Source: Pseudomonas nitroreducens
GTDB lineage: Bacteria > Pseudomonadota > Gammaproteobacteria > Pseudomonadales > Pseudomonadaceae
Direction of reading: 5' to 3'
Length of the DNA: 64,000 nt
NCBI RefSeq assembly: GCF_024170165.1
Contig: NZ_JALJXP010000004.1
Coordinates: 124,001-188,000 of the forward strand
Shown: piece after piece, positions 43,083 to 51,089 of the stretch
Numbering within the stretch: position 1 is the first letter of the stretch
Layout: the number at the start of each line of letters is the position of its first letter
The notes under the pieces: generated by a model
The model's database searches: none
What the model was told of the DNA's origin: nothing
Seen by the model: only the letters and a program-made list of their open reading frames with translations
Translations under genes and position numbers: made by a program

Positions 43083-43202
43083 CGGATCGACTGCGCCCCT
43101 AAAGCATTCACCTTCGACGAAGCCCCTTCCCTACCCCTTCAGAAAGTAGGAGTATCTACTGGCACAATGACAGTGCAGCACAACTCAAGGGACTGAGTGC
43201 AG

Positions 43203-43901
43203 ATGAAAGCAGACTGGGACGACGCCCCGCAGCACCTCAGGCGCAAACGCCAAAGCGCTGCAAAGTGGGTGGTTGCCGTTACCCTCGGAGTCGCCTTCAC
43301 CGCACTGGCCGCCTACGTGGCCGATCACAAGCTCCCTTTCCCACCTGAGCCACCAATCGCCCAGGCGCCTCCCGCAGAAAGCTACACGCCTAAATACAAA
43401 TTCAACGAACCTACCGGCCAGCGCGAGGCGACGCCAGAGCAACTGTTCTGGGATGACGTAAACAAGCGCAACCGCCAGCAGGCCCAGCCAAAGCAAACCG
43501 TCTACAACGACACCAACTACGTTCCCAAGGGCGCCACAAACGTCGTGGACATGGAAGCCGTGCGCCAATCCGAGGCGTACCGGAACCCCACTGCGGCATC
43601 GAGCAGGTCGTCCCGCAATAGCATCGAGCAGTCCGGCGCCTGGGTCGATAAGTGGAGCGGTGGCGCGCATTACTTCGCAGAGTGGACGGTATTCAATAAT
43701 TACATTGACGATACCTCGGTATGCGCCAATCACAAGCGAGGATCAATTTATTATCGCGAATGCAGAAAAGGAGCTAAGCAATTCTTCAAAGAAGAATGCC
43801 GCTCCTGGGAAGGCAGATGGCAAAGCGATCGCAAGCCAAACAGCGATTATATGAAGCAGCGATATTGCTCTGCGGCGAGTAGCTTCAACCCTATGGGTTG
43901 A
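43203..43901 (+). CDS. Single-pass membrane protein of unknown function
   Basis: A 232-residue protein with a cytoplasmic N-terminus rich in charge, one membrane helix at about residues 21-40 (WVVAVTLGVAFTALAAYVA) and a long outside part. The outside part has a Pro-rich linker and a Cys-containing C-terminal domain (about 165-230, five Cys). The first two-thirds are GC-rich like the chromosome and the last third is AT-rich. It ends 39 bases before the large hydrolase-STAND gene and may be its partner. ATG 43203 is preferred to GTG 43197. No family recognised. Confidence 0.6.
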   Translation: MKADWDDAPQHLRRKRQSAAKWVVAVTLGVAFTALAAYVADHKLPFPPEPPIAQAPPAESYTPKYKFNEPTGQREATPEQLFWDDVNKRNRQQAQPKQTVYNDTNYVPKGATNVVDMEAVRQSEAYRNPTAASSRSSRNSIEQSGAWVDKWSGGAHYFAEWTVFNNYIDDTSVCANHKRGSIYYRECRKGAKQFFKEECRSWEGRWQSDRKPNSDYMKQRYCSAASSFNPMG

Positions 43902-43940
43902 AGGTTCCGAGTAGATAAAAAGGCAATTGCAGGAGCAGAA

Positions 43941-46900
43941 ATGGCCAAAATAATCATGCTTGTTCACGGTCTCGGCGGGACGGCAGACGAAACATGGGGA
44001 AAATTTCCAGAATTTCTCAAGTCAGACGCAGACATCGACTTTGACGTATTACAATTTGGATATACATCACCTCCCTTATATAAATTCTGGAAACGCGCCC
44101 CTAACATAACCAACATTGCAAATGCCTTAATTACAGAGCTAACACACAGGTGTGATATAGAGAATGACGAGATCATTCTCGCAGGACATAGCCTGGGTGG
44201 TTTGATAGTAAGGAAGGCCCTATTAAGACTGAAAGCAAAGAGCCAAAACCATAAGATCCAAAAAGTTTGCTTCTTCGATACCCCTCATAACGGCTCAAAT
44301 TACGCAAACATCGGAAAGTACATCACCTTCCGAAATAGACATTTAAAACAGCTCTGCACCGACGCAGGCGAATTGGACGACCTCAACGATCAGTGGGTCG
44401 ATCAAAAGCTAAGCAACCAATTCGAGATACTAACTGCCTTAGCTGAAAATGACGACATCGTCTCGCCAAATAGTGCAAAAGGTCTATTCAGGGAAGGGCA
44501 AGTCGAGACCATACCGAATACCGACCATATCAGCATCGTCAAGCCAAGCTCACCAGATGACATCTCATATTTAGTTTTCAAGAGATTTGCATTAAAAAAA
44601 AAGTCCGTCCTGAAATATAAAAATGCAGCATCAAGGACCTTGGATGAATGGCAAAAAATTGAGAGGCCTCACTCATATAAATTTGTTGCAGACCCAAAGA
44701 GAACCTTACAACTTGAAAGTCTAATCGACGCGATTTCACAAAAGAAAATGATTATTCGCCTTACAGGCGCCTCCGGGCTAGGCAAAAGTCGACTAATCAT
44801 AGAGGCAATATCTAGAACAGGGATTAGTAGTGATGAAATTCTTATTTACGACGCACCTGAGTATGAAAAAGAGATAAAAGCCAGCCTAAGGATGTCTATA
44901 TCAGATCTAGCAGGAGGAATTGCTATAGTCGATAACTGCAGCGCAGAACTGCACGAGGCTCTACAACGAGAAAAGAAAAACAGCGACTCACCGCTATCCA
45001 TCATAACAGTCGGATATAGCCAAGAAATATTAGAAGACACAATACAAATAAACTTAGACCCACTGAGTGATGGGCCAATAATAGAACTACTAACACCCAT
45101 CCTAACAAACATGGACACTCAAAACATCGAGCGAGTAGCCAAATTCTCCCAAGGCTATCCACTATTAGCAGTGCTTCTCGCCGAGCAATATAAAAGCGAA
45201 GGCAGACTTTCCACTGCAGTTACAACTTCGAGCATCAGTAGAAAGCTAATTGATGGTGACCAAGGCGCGACAGACGACGAGAAAAACATACTATCCGCTT
45301 GCGCCTTATTTGATATATTCGGCGTTGAAGGGCAAAACGCGCGAGAAGAAGCAAACTACATTGCAACAAAGATCGCAAACTCGAATCTGACGTCCTTCGA
45401 CAGAACAATTAGCAGATTCACTCAAAGACAAATCATTCACAGAGCAGGAAGATATGCGCGCCTCATCCCTAAGCCATTAGCTTTAACGCTTGCAGAGAAA
45501 TGGTGGAATGAAACAACTTTCGACACTCAACGCGAATTAATTGAAAGCCTCCCGGAATCATTAAACGCCAGCTTCTGCCAGCAAGTTTCATACTTAGACT
45601 CCATTCCAAACGTCCAAAGCTTCATAGAGAAAATGTGCGGTCCAGAAGGCCCTTTTGGACAAGCGGAACTGTTGCTTACAGAGAAGGGTTCGAGACTATT
45701 CCGCGAATTAGTTGAAGTGAACCCATCCCCTTTAAATAATGCACTTTACAGAACACTTTCATCCCTACCCAATGAGAAAATATTAGACATCAAAGGCGAC
45801 ATTAGAAGAAATATCGTTTGGGGTTTGGAGAAAGTCACATTCCATGATGCCCTGTTCCAAAAGGCCGCCACGTCTTTATTGCTTTTAGCATCGGCGGAAA
45901 ATGAGACATGGAGCAACAACGCAACTGGAGTATTTTCTCAGCTTTTCCAATTACACTTATCTGGCACCTCTGCGCCGCCCTCAACTAGGTTCAGCTTAAT
46001 TCGAGAAGCGCTACACTCAGAAAATGAGAGTTTTTACCCTCCCATTCTCGCCGCACTGGAGAAATCCGTTAACACTTATGGAGGGTCCAGAGTCGTAGGG
46101 GCAGAATTCCAAGGAACCAAGGCACCCCTAAAAGAATGGACTCCGAATACCGTAGAAGACATAATAAATTTCTGGGACTCATCTTACAATATTATACTTG
46201 AAATAGCGTTAAACAAAGATCAGCACCGCCAAGCTGCCATCGACATTATTGGCCATTCAATCAGAGGCATGATAAGAAGCGGCTACATTTGCCCTTTAGA
46301 TGAAATCATCAAAAAAATTATAACCCTCCAAGGCCGTTACTGGCCATCCGCACTGAGCGGAATAAAAGACGCAATAGAATACGACAAGGAAGCTTTATCT
46401 GAAGATCAATATTCTAAGCTAGAAGAATGGTTAACCTTATTATCTCCGGACGAATCGAATCTCCCAGAAAAACTCAAAATCCTTGTAATAAACCCCCCAT
46501 GGGAACATAGAAAAGACAACGACAGCCACTACGTAGACGTGGCAGCAATTAAGGCTGAAGAGTTGGGGAAATCCTTAGCTCAAGAACCAGATGAACTATG
46601 CCTTTATCTCCCTCAATTATTAGAAGGAGAGCAAAAGCAAACTTATTCCTTTGCACGCGCCCTTGCACTTAACACCCCCCATATAGACGACATATTATCG
46701 CTAGCAGTCAAGGCGCTACCAGAGAACAACCCAAACATTTCCTTCATCTTGGGAGTATTTAGAGCAGAGAATGAGAAATCAGAAGCTCACTGGGAACACC
46801 TGCTAGAACGATATATGCATCATCCAAAGCTTCAAAATAACTATATACGACTAGTATCAACCGGCACACTTAGAAGCCACCACCTCTTGAGTTTACTTAA

Positions 46901-47831
46901 GCTTATCAAAAGTGGCTCAGCGACCGTTGATAGCGCAGATTCACTTAGCTATGGAAGCATCACCGACAATATCGCCTCAAAAGAATTAGCAAAGTTCTGC
47001 ATCGAAATATCGAACTTAAGCCAAGAAGGGGCTTGGGTCGCTCTTAACATTCTGTTTATGCATCAATTCTCAAACAAAGAGAGACTCAGCGAAATCCGAG
47101 ACGAAGCAGCACAAATTGCAACAAGCGTAAAACTAGGGAAAGATGAAACGATTAGAAATAGCGACCTGTATCACTGGAAGTCATTGCTCGAAGCTCTAAA
47201 CGTATACTCAGACCCTAAACTAGCAGACATAGTTACTCGTCAAGTGTTATCGGGAGTACCACACGGATTCAATCATGGATATATTTGGCACGACATCAAG
47301 CCAGTACTGAGAAAAATTGCAGAAGCACTCCCTGAAATTATATGGCCACCATTCAGCGAAGCGATACTTTCCTCGCGAGGACTAGAGAGATATTGGCTGC
47401 AACAACTGCTAGATCGCGAAACAGGATTAGCCTCAAGTCAACCCAGTGTATTTAGTGCATTACCTGTAGAACTGACAATCGGCTGGTGTAGCAATCATCC
47501 AGATTTAGCCCCTGCATTCACAGGATCATGCATAGAAATATTTATTAACTCCGATGAAAAAATAGCCATAAGCAAACTTGCCATCGAACTCATCAAGAAC
47601 TTCGGCGACATTCCTGAAGTAACTAGAGCAATTTCAGCAAATATGTTTTCGCGCGGTTGGTCTGGTTCCCTCGTACCTTATTTAAAGGAAGAAAAGAGGG
47701 CATTTGAAGAATTAATTGAACACCCAAACGCCAAGGTCAGAGCATGGGCAAAAGAGTGTATCAGCAACATAGAACAAAGAATCTCTCAAGAATCCACAAG
47801 AGATAGCGAGTGGGAGATCGGAAAGTTCTAA
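43941..47831 (+). CDS. Alpha/beta-hydrolase-STAND NTPase protein, candidate antiviral sensor-effector
   Basis: A 1296-residue AT-rich gene with GCAGGAG upstream. Residues 1-220 are an alpha/beta hydrolase of the lipase/PGAP1 type: LVHGLGG (7-13), GHSLGG (82-87, nucleophile Ser84), FFDTPHNGS, Asp171/172 and His196 (TDH) complete the triad. Residues 250-430 form a STAND-type P-loop NTPase: Walker A GASGLGKSR (276-284), Walker B IAIVDNC (327-333) and GYPLLAVLLAE (405-415). A winged-helix-like part follows (about 440-520), then some 750 residues of helical, repeat-like sequence with a conserved-looking block AENETWSNNATGVFSQLF (652-669). This effector-switch-sensor layout is that of bacterial NLR-like defence proteins. 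Function is inferred. Confidence 0.85.
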   Translation: MAKIIMLVHGLGGTADETWGKFPEFLKSDADIDFDVLQFGYTSPPLYKFWKRAPNITNIANALITELTHRCDIENDEIILAGHSLGGLIVRKALLRLKAKSQNHKIQKVCFFDTPHNGSNYANIGKYITFRNRHLKQLCTDAGELDDLNDQWVDQKLSNQFEILTALAENDDIVSPNSAKGLFREGQVETIPNTDHISIVKPSSPDDISYLVFKRFALKKKSVLKYKNAASRTLDEWQKIERPHSYKFVADPKRTLQLESLIDAISQKKMIIRLTGASGLGKSRLIIEAISRTGISSDEILIYDAPEYEKEIKASLRMSISDLAGGIAIVDNCSAELHEALQREKKNSDSPLSIITVGYSQEILEDTIQINLDPLSDGPIIELLTPILTNMDTQNIERVAKFSQGYPLLAVLLAEQYKSEGRLSTAVTTSSISRKLIDGDQGATDDEKNILSACALFDIFGVEGQNAREEANYIATKIANSNLTSFDRTISRFTQRQIIHRAGRYARLIPKPLALTLAEKWWNETTFDTQRELIESLPESLNASFCQQVSYLDSIPNVQSFIEKMCGPEGPFGQAELLLTEKGSRLFRELVEVNPSPLNNALYRTLSSLPNEKILDIKGDIRRNIVWGLEKVTFHDALFQKAATSLLLLASAENETWSNNATGVFSQLFQLHLSGTSAPPSTRFSLIREALHSENESFYPPILAALEKSVNTYGGSRVVGAEFQGTKAPLKEWTPNTVEDIINFWDSSYNIILEIALNKDQHRQAAIDIIGHSIRGMIRSGYICPLDEIIKKIITLQGRYWPSALSGIKDAIEYDKEALSEDQYSKLEEWLTLLSPDESNLPEKLKILVINPPWEHRKDNDSHYVDVAAIKAEELGKSLAQEPDELCLYLPQLLEGEQKQTYSFARALALNTPHIDDILSLAVKALPENNPNISFILGVFRAENEKSEAHWEHLLERYMHHPKLQNNYIRLVSTGTLRSHHLLSLLKLIKSGSATVDSADSLSYGSITDNIASKELAKFCIEISNLSQEGAWVALNILFMHQFSNKERLSEIRDEAAQIATSVKLGKDETIRNSDLYHWKSLLEALNVYSDPKLADIVTRQVLSGVPHGFNHGYIWHDIKPVLRKIAEALPEIIWPPFSEAILSSRGLERYWLQQLLDRETGLASSQPSVFSALPVELTIGWCSNHPDLAPAFTGSCIEIFINSDEKIAISKLAIELIKNFGDIPEVTRAISANMFSRGWSGSLVPYLKEEKRAFEELIEHPNAKVRAWAKECISNIEQRISQESTRDSEWEIGKF

Positions 47832-47835
47832 AAAC

Positions 47836-47872
47836 CGGGATGATCCAGCCTGAGCCGGGCTATATCATCCCG
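47836..47872 (+). terminator. Hairpin after the hydrolase-STAND gene
   Basis: CGGGATGAT pairs with ATCATCCCG across 19 bases that contain a CCTGAGCCGGG stretch. Followed by AAATAT rather than a pure T-run. It lies 4 bases after the stop codon. Confidence 0.5.
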
Positions 47873-48141
47873 AAATATCAAGTCTGGACCTGTCGAAAAA
47901 GTGTCCAAATCAACGGAGCGAAAAGGCACGAATCCTCTCTGGAAGCAGCCGGATAATCACAGTTTCGTACACAATGAAATTATCTGGAACGCTGGCTTCA
48001 AGGGTTCGATTCCCTATGCTTGGAAGCACCCAGCCCGCTGCTGCCCGTGCGAAAGGCGCGCACCAGCCAGACACTGCTATCCACCGAAGGCGAGTGTCTT
48101 CCAAATGCGCTCAAGAGAACTGACTAAGCGCGCATAGGCTC
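47873..48141. other. Gap with tRNA-like T-arm fragment
   Basis: This stretch holds the repeat at 47888 and, at about 47991-48018, GGCTTCAAGGGTTCGATTCC, which looks like a tRNA T-arm (GGGTTCGATTCCC) after a Sec-like CTTCAA word. No full tRNA can be folded from it. No convincing coding sequence was seen. Confidence 0.4.
47888..47933. repeat. Second direct repeat of the island, left copy
   Basis: ACCTGTCGAAAAAGTGTCCA followed by AATCAACGGAGCGAAAAGG matches ACCTGTCGAAAATGTGTCGA and AATCAATGGCACGAAAAGC at 48571 with a few differences. The two copies frame the gap and the gene at 48142, which suggests a separate inserted or recombined module. Confidence 0.6.
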
Positions 48142-48516
48142 CTAAAAGCGCTGCCCCTTCCTAGGCTTAGCGATGATTTGCCAATCATCTTCATAGACCA
48201 CGGCGCCCGGGTCCGCTGTCCGAAGTACTTCGACGTAAAAACCATGGGGTTCCAGAATGCCCTTTAGCTGCCACATATGCTGAATAGCTTCACTGGCAGC
48301 CGGCTTGAACCATGAGATGGCGCGACGATGTTCTTCCGCCTTAAGGACACCCGGTACAAACAAGTGCTCGTTGAACCAAGCCAAGCAGTTTCGTAGCTCG
48401 GAGTGTTCGCCACTAGTGAGGTCGCCGTTATCGCGAAGCTCATGGGCACAAACCAGGATTCCGGTTGTTTGGCCCGAGTCAGGGTCCATTGCCAGCGTGG
48501 TAAACCGGACGAGCAT
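48142..48516 (-). CDS. Hypothetical protein (island cargo)
   Basis: A 124-residue soluble protein. GILVCAHELRDNGDLTSGEH and EEHRRAISWFKP are its most distinctive blocks, and the C-terminus is basic (AKPRKGQRF). No signal peptide, no known motif. It is the only minus-strand gene of the selC island and lies between two copies of a 40-base repeat. Confidence 0.5.
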   Translation of the reverse strand: MLVRFTTLAMDPDSGQTTGILVCAHELRDNGDLTSGEHSELRNCLAWFNEHLFVPGVLKAEEHRRAISWFKPAASEAIQHMWQLKGILEPHGFYVEVLRTADPGAVVYEDDWQIIAKPRKGQRF

Positions 48517-48570
48517 ACCTACTTGATCCTCGCTGAAACGGCTGCAATTGGCCGCTAGCAGACATCAGAC

Positions 48571-48617
48571 ACCTGTCGAAAATGTGTCGAAATCAATGGC
48601 ACGAAAAGCTACGGAAT
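48571..48617. repeat. Second direct repeat of the island, right copy
   Basis: ACCTGTCGAAAATGTGTCGA and following bases, matching 47888-47933. It lies about 70 bases before the truncated tRNA-Sec copy. Confidence 0.6.
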
Positions 48618-48684
48618 GGGACATCAAACCGGCAAAAACAGTGGCATTGGAACGTATAGCAACGCATCAAAGCACGGTTTTAGA

Positions 48685-48823
48685 GGGTTTGAAGCCCGGC
48701 CACTCCACCGGGCGTGATTGCCTTCCCTGGTCAGAAGCCGGCTGCACGAAGGCAGCGGCGAAAGCGGGAGCCCGGATGTTGCCATCATTGCCATGACCGA
48801 TGCCAGCGCAGCGATACCGCAGC
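48685..48823. repeat. Right direct repeat with truncated tRNA-Sec copy
   Basis: Carries the 5' half of selC, from the acceptor strand to the CTTCAAACCC anticodon arm, then diverges into TCTAAAACC. One base change breaks the D stem (GGCGTG to GGAGTG). The 3' half is missing, so this copy cannot be a working tRNA. It is a typical island scar. Confidence 0.85.
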
Positions 48824-48972
48824 GGGCACCGCGTCGCTCGACAAGCCCCGCGCAGCCCGGCCATGACATTCTGGCCAAATAACATCAAAACGCTATTTAT
48901 TAGCCAGAAAAAGGCAGCGAACTAGCTGCCCCTGCTCTACCCTCGCTAGCACTACCCAGGGAGCTCCACGGC

Positions 48973-49443
48973 ATGAAGCCCACTCTACCCATCCTCGATA
49001 TTTCCCCACACTTGGGCATCGGTCCGGTCTGTCTCGGCGATACGCGGGCCATGGCGCGGGACGCGCTGGCCGCCGTGGGTTTCCCGCTGGAGTCGTCCAA
49101 CGGGCCGACGGATTACTTCTGTCAGGCGGCGATCCAGACCGAGTGCGACGAGCAGGGACACATCTGGTTCATCGGCCTGTCGCAGAGCGAGCAGTACCTC
49201 GCGCGCTACCAGGGCGTGGATGTGTTTGCGCTGGCGGCCGGTGAGCTGTTCTCGCTGATCGCCTCGGCGGACGACTCCGGCGCGCACGAATTCAACGACG
49301 GCGAGTACCTGTTTCCGGGGCAGATCATCACGCTGTGGGACGCGGACGAGCAGTACGACCGCCAGGGCAACGAGACGCGCCCGGTCTGGGCTCAGGTGGG
49401 CATCGGCAATACTGCGTACGTCGAGGCGGTCTCGGCCCTTTGA
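48973..49443 (+). CDS. Hypothetical protein
   Basis: A 156-residue soluble acidic protein, with an N-terminal block LPILDISPHLGIGPVCLG and later HEFNDGEYLFPGQIITLWDADEQYDR (quoted in part as YLFPGQIITLWDADEQ). GGGAG precedes ATG 48973. No known family recognised. It is the first chromosomal gene right of the island. Confidence 0.6.
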   Translation: MKPTLPILDISPHLGIGPVCLGDTRAMARDALAAVGFPLESSNGPTDYFCQAAIQTECDEQGHIWFIGLSQSEQYLARYQGVDVFALAAGELFSLIASADDSGAHEFNDGEYLFPGQIITLWDADEQYDRQGNETRPVWAQVGIGNTAYVEAVSAL

Positions 49444-49508
49444 CCCGTGAGCGGACTTTGCAGCGCCTCGGGCTCTATGCTTGTCCTGCACGCTGACAAG
49501 GGAACTCC

Positions 49509-50963
49509 ATGCTGAACGCGAAACTCACCAGGGCGCTGCTCTGGCTGGTCATCCTCATCCTCGCCATCGCCGTGCTGGCGCTGGGGCTGCGGGTCGCCGC
49601 GCTGCGCAACATCCCGCCGCTGGAGCCCTGGCACACCTGGGTGCCGGAGGACCTGCACAGCGACGCCATTGACCGCACCGACTGGGCCGGCTACCTGGCC
49701 GCCGAGGACAAGCTGATGCAGGCCATGCGCAAGGAAATGGCGGCCAGCCTGCAACCCTTCGAGCGCGTGGCTTACAACCGCTACTTCGACCAGAGCCAGG
49801 TCTACCCCGGCCACTTCGCCACCGACTGGAATCGCTCCTACGAGATGCGCCCCGCCGGTGAAGTGCGCGGCGCGGCGGTGCTGCTGCACGGGCTGACCGA
49901 TTCGCCCTACAGCCTGCGCCACCTGGGCGAGCACCTGCGGCAGCAGGGTTTCGTGGTGATCGCGATCCGCATGCCGGGCCACGGCACCGTGCCGGCCGGG
50001 CTCACCGATGCGGACTGGGAGGACTGGATGGCTGCCACCCGGCTGGCTGTGCGCGAGGCCTCTGCGCAAATGCCCAAGGGTGCGCCGCTGCTGATGGTGG
50101 GCTTTTCCAACGGCGGCGCGCTGGCGATGAAGTACAGCCTGGATGCGCTGGGCGACCCGAGCCTGACGATGCCGAAACAGGTGGTGCTGATCTCGCCGAT
50201 GATCGGCGTGACCCGCTATGCGCAGTTCGCCGGATTGGCGGGCTTGCCGGCGTTGCTGCCGGCCTTCGCCAAGGCGGCGTGGTTGAGCGTGCTGCCGGAG
50301 TTCAACCCGTTCAAGTACAACTCCTTCCCCATCGCGGCGGCACGCCAGACGGTGGAGCTGACCGATGCCGTGCAGGGCAGCCTGGAGAGCGCCAGCCGCA
50401 TCGGCAACCTCGCGCGCCTGCCGCCGATCCTCACCTTCCAGTCGCTTGCCGACAGCACCGTCAGCACCCCGGCGGTGATCAGCAACCTCTACGACCGCTT
50501 GCCGGACAACGGCAGCGAACTGGTGCTGTTCGACCTCAATCGCTCGCTGAACTACGGCCCGCTGCTGCGCCCGGAAATGGCCACGCTCGGCGACCGCCTG
50601 CTGCCCGAGCGCCAGCGCAACTATGACCTGACGGTGATTTCCAACAGCCCGCAGAGCAGCCAGACCAGCGCCCTGCACACCCCGGCCCACAGCCAGCAGC
50701 AGGAGAGCCAGCCGCTGGCGGCCAGCTACCCACCGGACCTGTTCTCCCTCTCCCACGTGGCACTGCCCTTCCCGCCCGACGACACGCTCTACGGCCAGCA
50801 TCCACAGGCCGGCGAAGACTTCGGCATCCACCTGGGCACCCTCACGCCGCGCGGTGAACGCGGCGTACTGATCGTCGGGCTGGACCTGTTCCAGCGGGTG
50901 ACCTCAAACCCGTTCTATGACTACCTCGTGCAACGGGTCGATCGGGTGTTGCCGTCGCGCTAG
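49509..50963 (+). CDS. Membrane-anchored alpha/beta hydrolase
   Basis: A 484-residue protein with an N-terminal membrane helix (about residues 9-32) and a periplasmic or membrane-associated alpha/beta hydrolase domain. LLHGLTDSPYSLR (about 124-136) forms the oxyanion region, and VGFSNGGALA gives the nucleophile as GFSNGG (Ser about 198). The C-terminal 110 residues hold a Gln/Ser-rich linker (SQQQESQPLA). The likely role is a carboxylesterase or lipase on an unknown lipid. The 3' end overlaps a possible tiny gene on the other strand. Confidence 0.8.
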   Translation: MLNAKLTRALLWLVILILAIAVLALGLRVAALRNIPPLEPWHTWVPEDLHSDAIDRTDWAGYLAAEDKLMQAMRKEMAASLQPFERVAYNRYFDQSQVYPGHFATDWNRSYEMRPAGEVRGAAVLLHGLTDSPYSLRHLGEHLRQQGFVVIAIRMPGHGTVPAGLTDADWEDWMAATRLAVREASAQMPKGAPLLMVGFSNGGALAMKYSLDALGDPSLTMPKQVVLISPMIGVTRYAQFAGLAGLPALLPAFAKAAWLSVLPEFNPFKYNSFPIAAARQTVELTDAVQGSLESASRIGNLARLPPILTFQSLADSTVSTPAVISNLYDRLPDNGSELVLFDLNRSLNYGPLLRPEMATLGDRLLPERQRNYDLTVISNSPQSSQTSALHTPAHSQQQESQPLAASYPPDLFSLSHVALPFPPDDTLYGQHPQAGEDFGIHLGTLTPRGERGVLIVGLDLFQRVTSNPFYDYLVQRVDRVLPSR

Positions 50964-51034
50964 CGCTTGCCCACGTCCAGCACGACGGCAATCAGGGTGA
51001 CGGCGATGAACAGCAGAATCAGCCAGGAACTCAT
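50960..51034 (-). CDS. Possible 24-residue membrane peptide
   Basis: MSSWLILLFIAVTLIAVVLD then VGKR: one hydrophobic helix with a basic end, preceded by GGGGAG about ten bases upstream. It lies tail to tail with the hydrolase gene and just downstream of selB. Too short to prove from sequence alone. Confidence 0.35.
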   Translation of the reverse strand: MSSWLILLFIAVTLIAVVLDVGKR

Positions 51035-51089
51035 TGGACCCACTCCCCGGTAGTGAACAGGGCTATCGAGGGGCGTGGGGAGGGGGAGT

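Larger units (their letters stand above)
48517..48972. other. Right end of the selC island
   Basis: About 450 bases without a gene. It holds the right copy of the 40-base repeat and the truncated selC repeat, then AT-rich DNA (48880-48905) before the chromosomal gene at 48973. The island most likely ends at about 48823. Confidence 0.6.

Noticed and set aside
47991-48018. Possible complete tRNA around GGGTTCGATTCCC
   Set aside because: Only a T-arm-like segment is visible; no acceptor stem or D arm pairs with it.
48685-48823. A second tRNA-Sec gene at the right end of the island
   Set aside because: It stops at the anticodon arm, has no extra arm, T arm or acceptor 3' strand, and has a D-stem mismatch.
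42596-48823. Intact prophage in the selC interval
   Set aside because: No capsid, tail, terminase, lysis or integrase gene is present; the content fits a small defence/cargo island.
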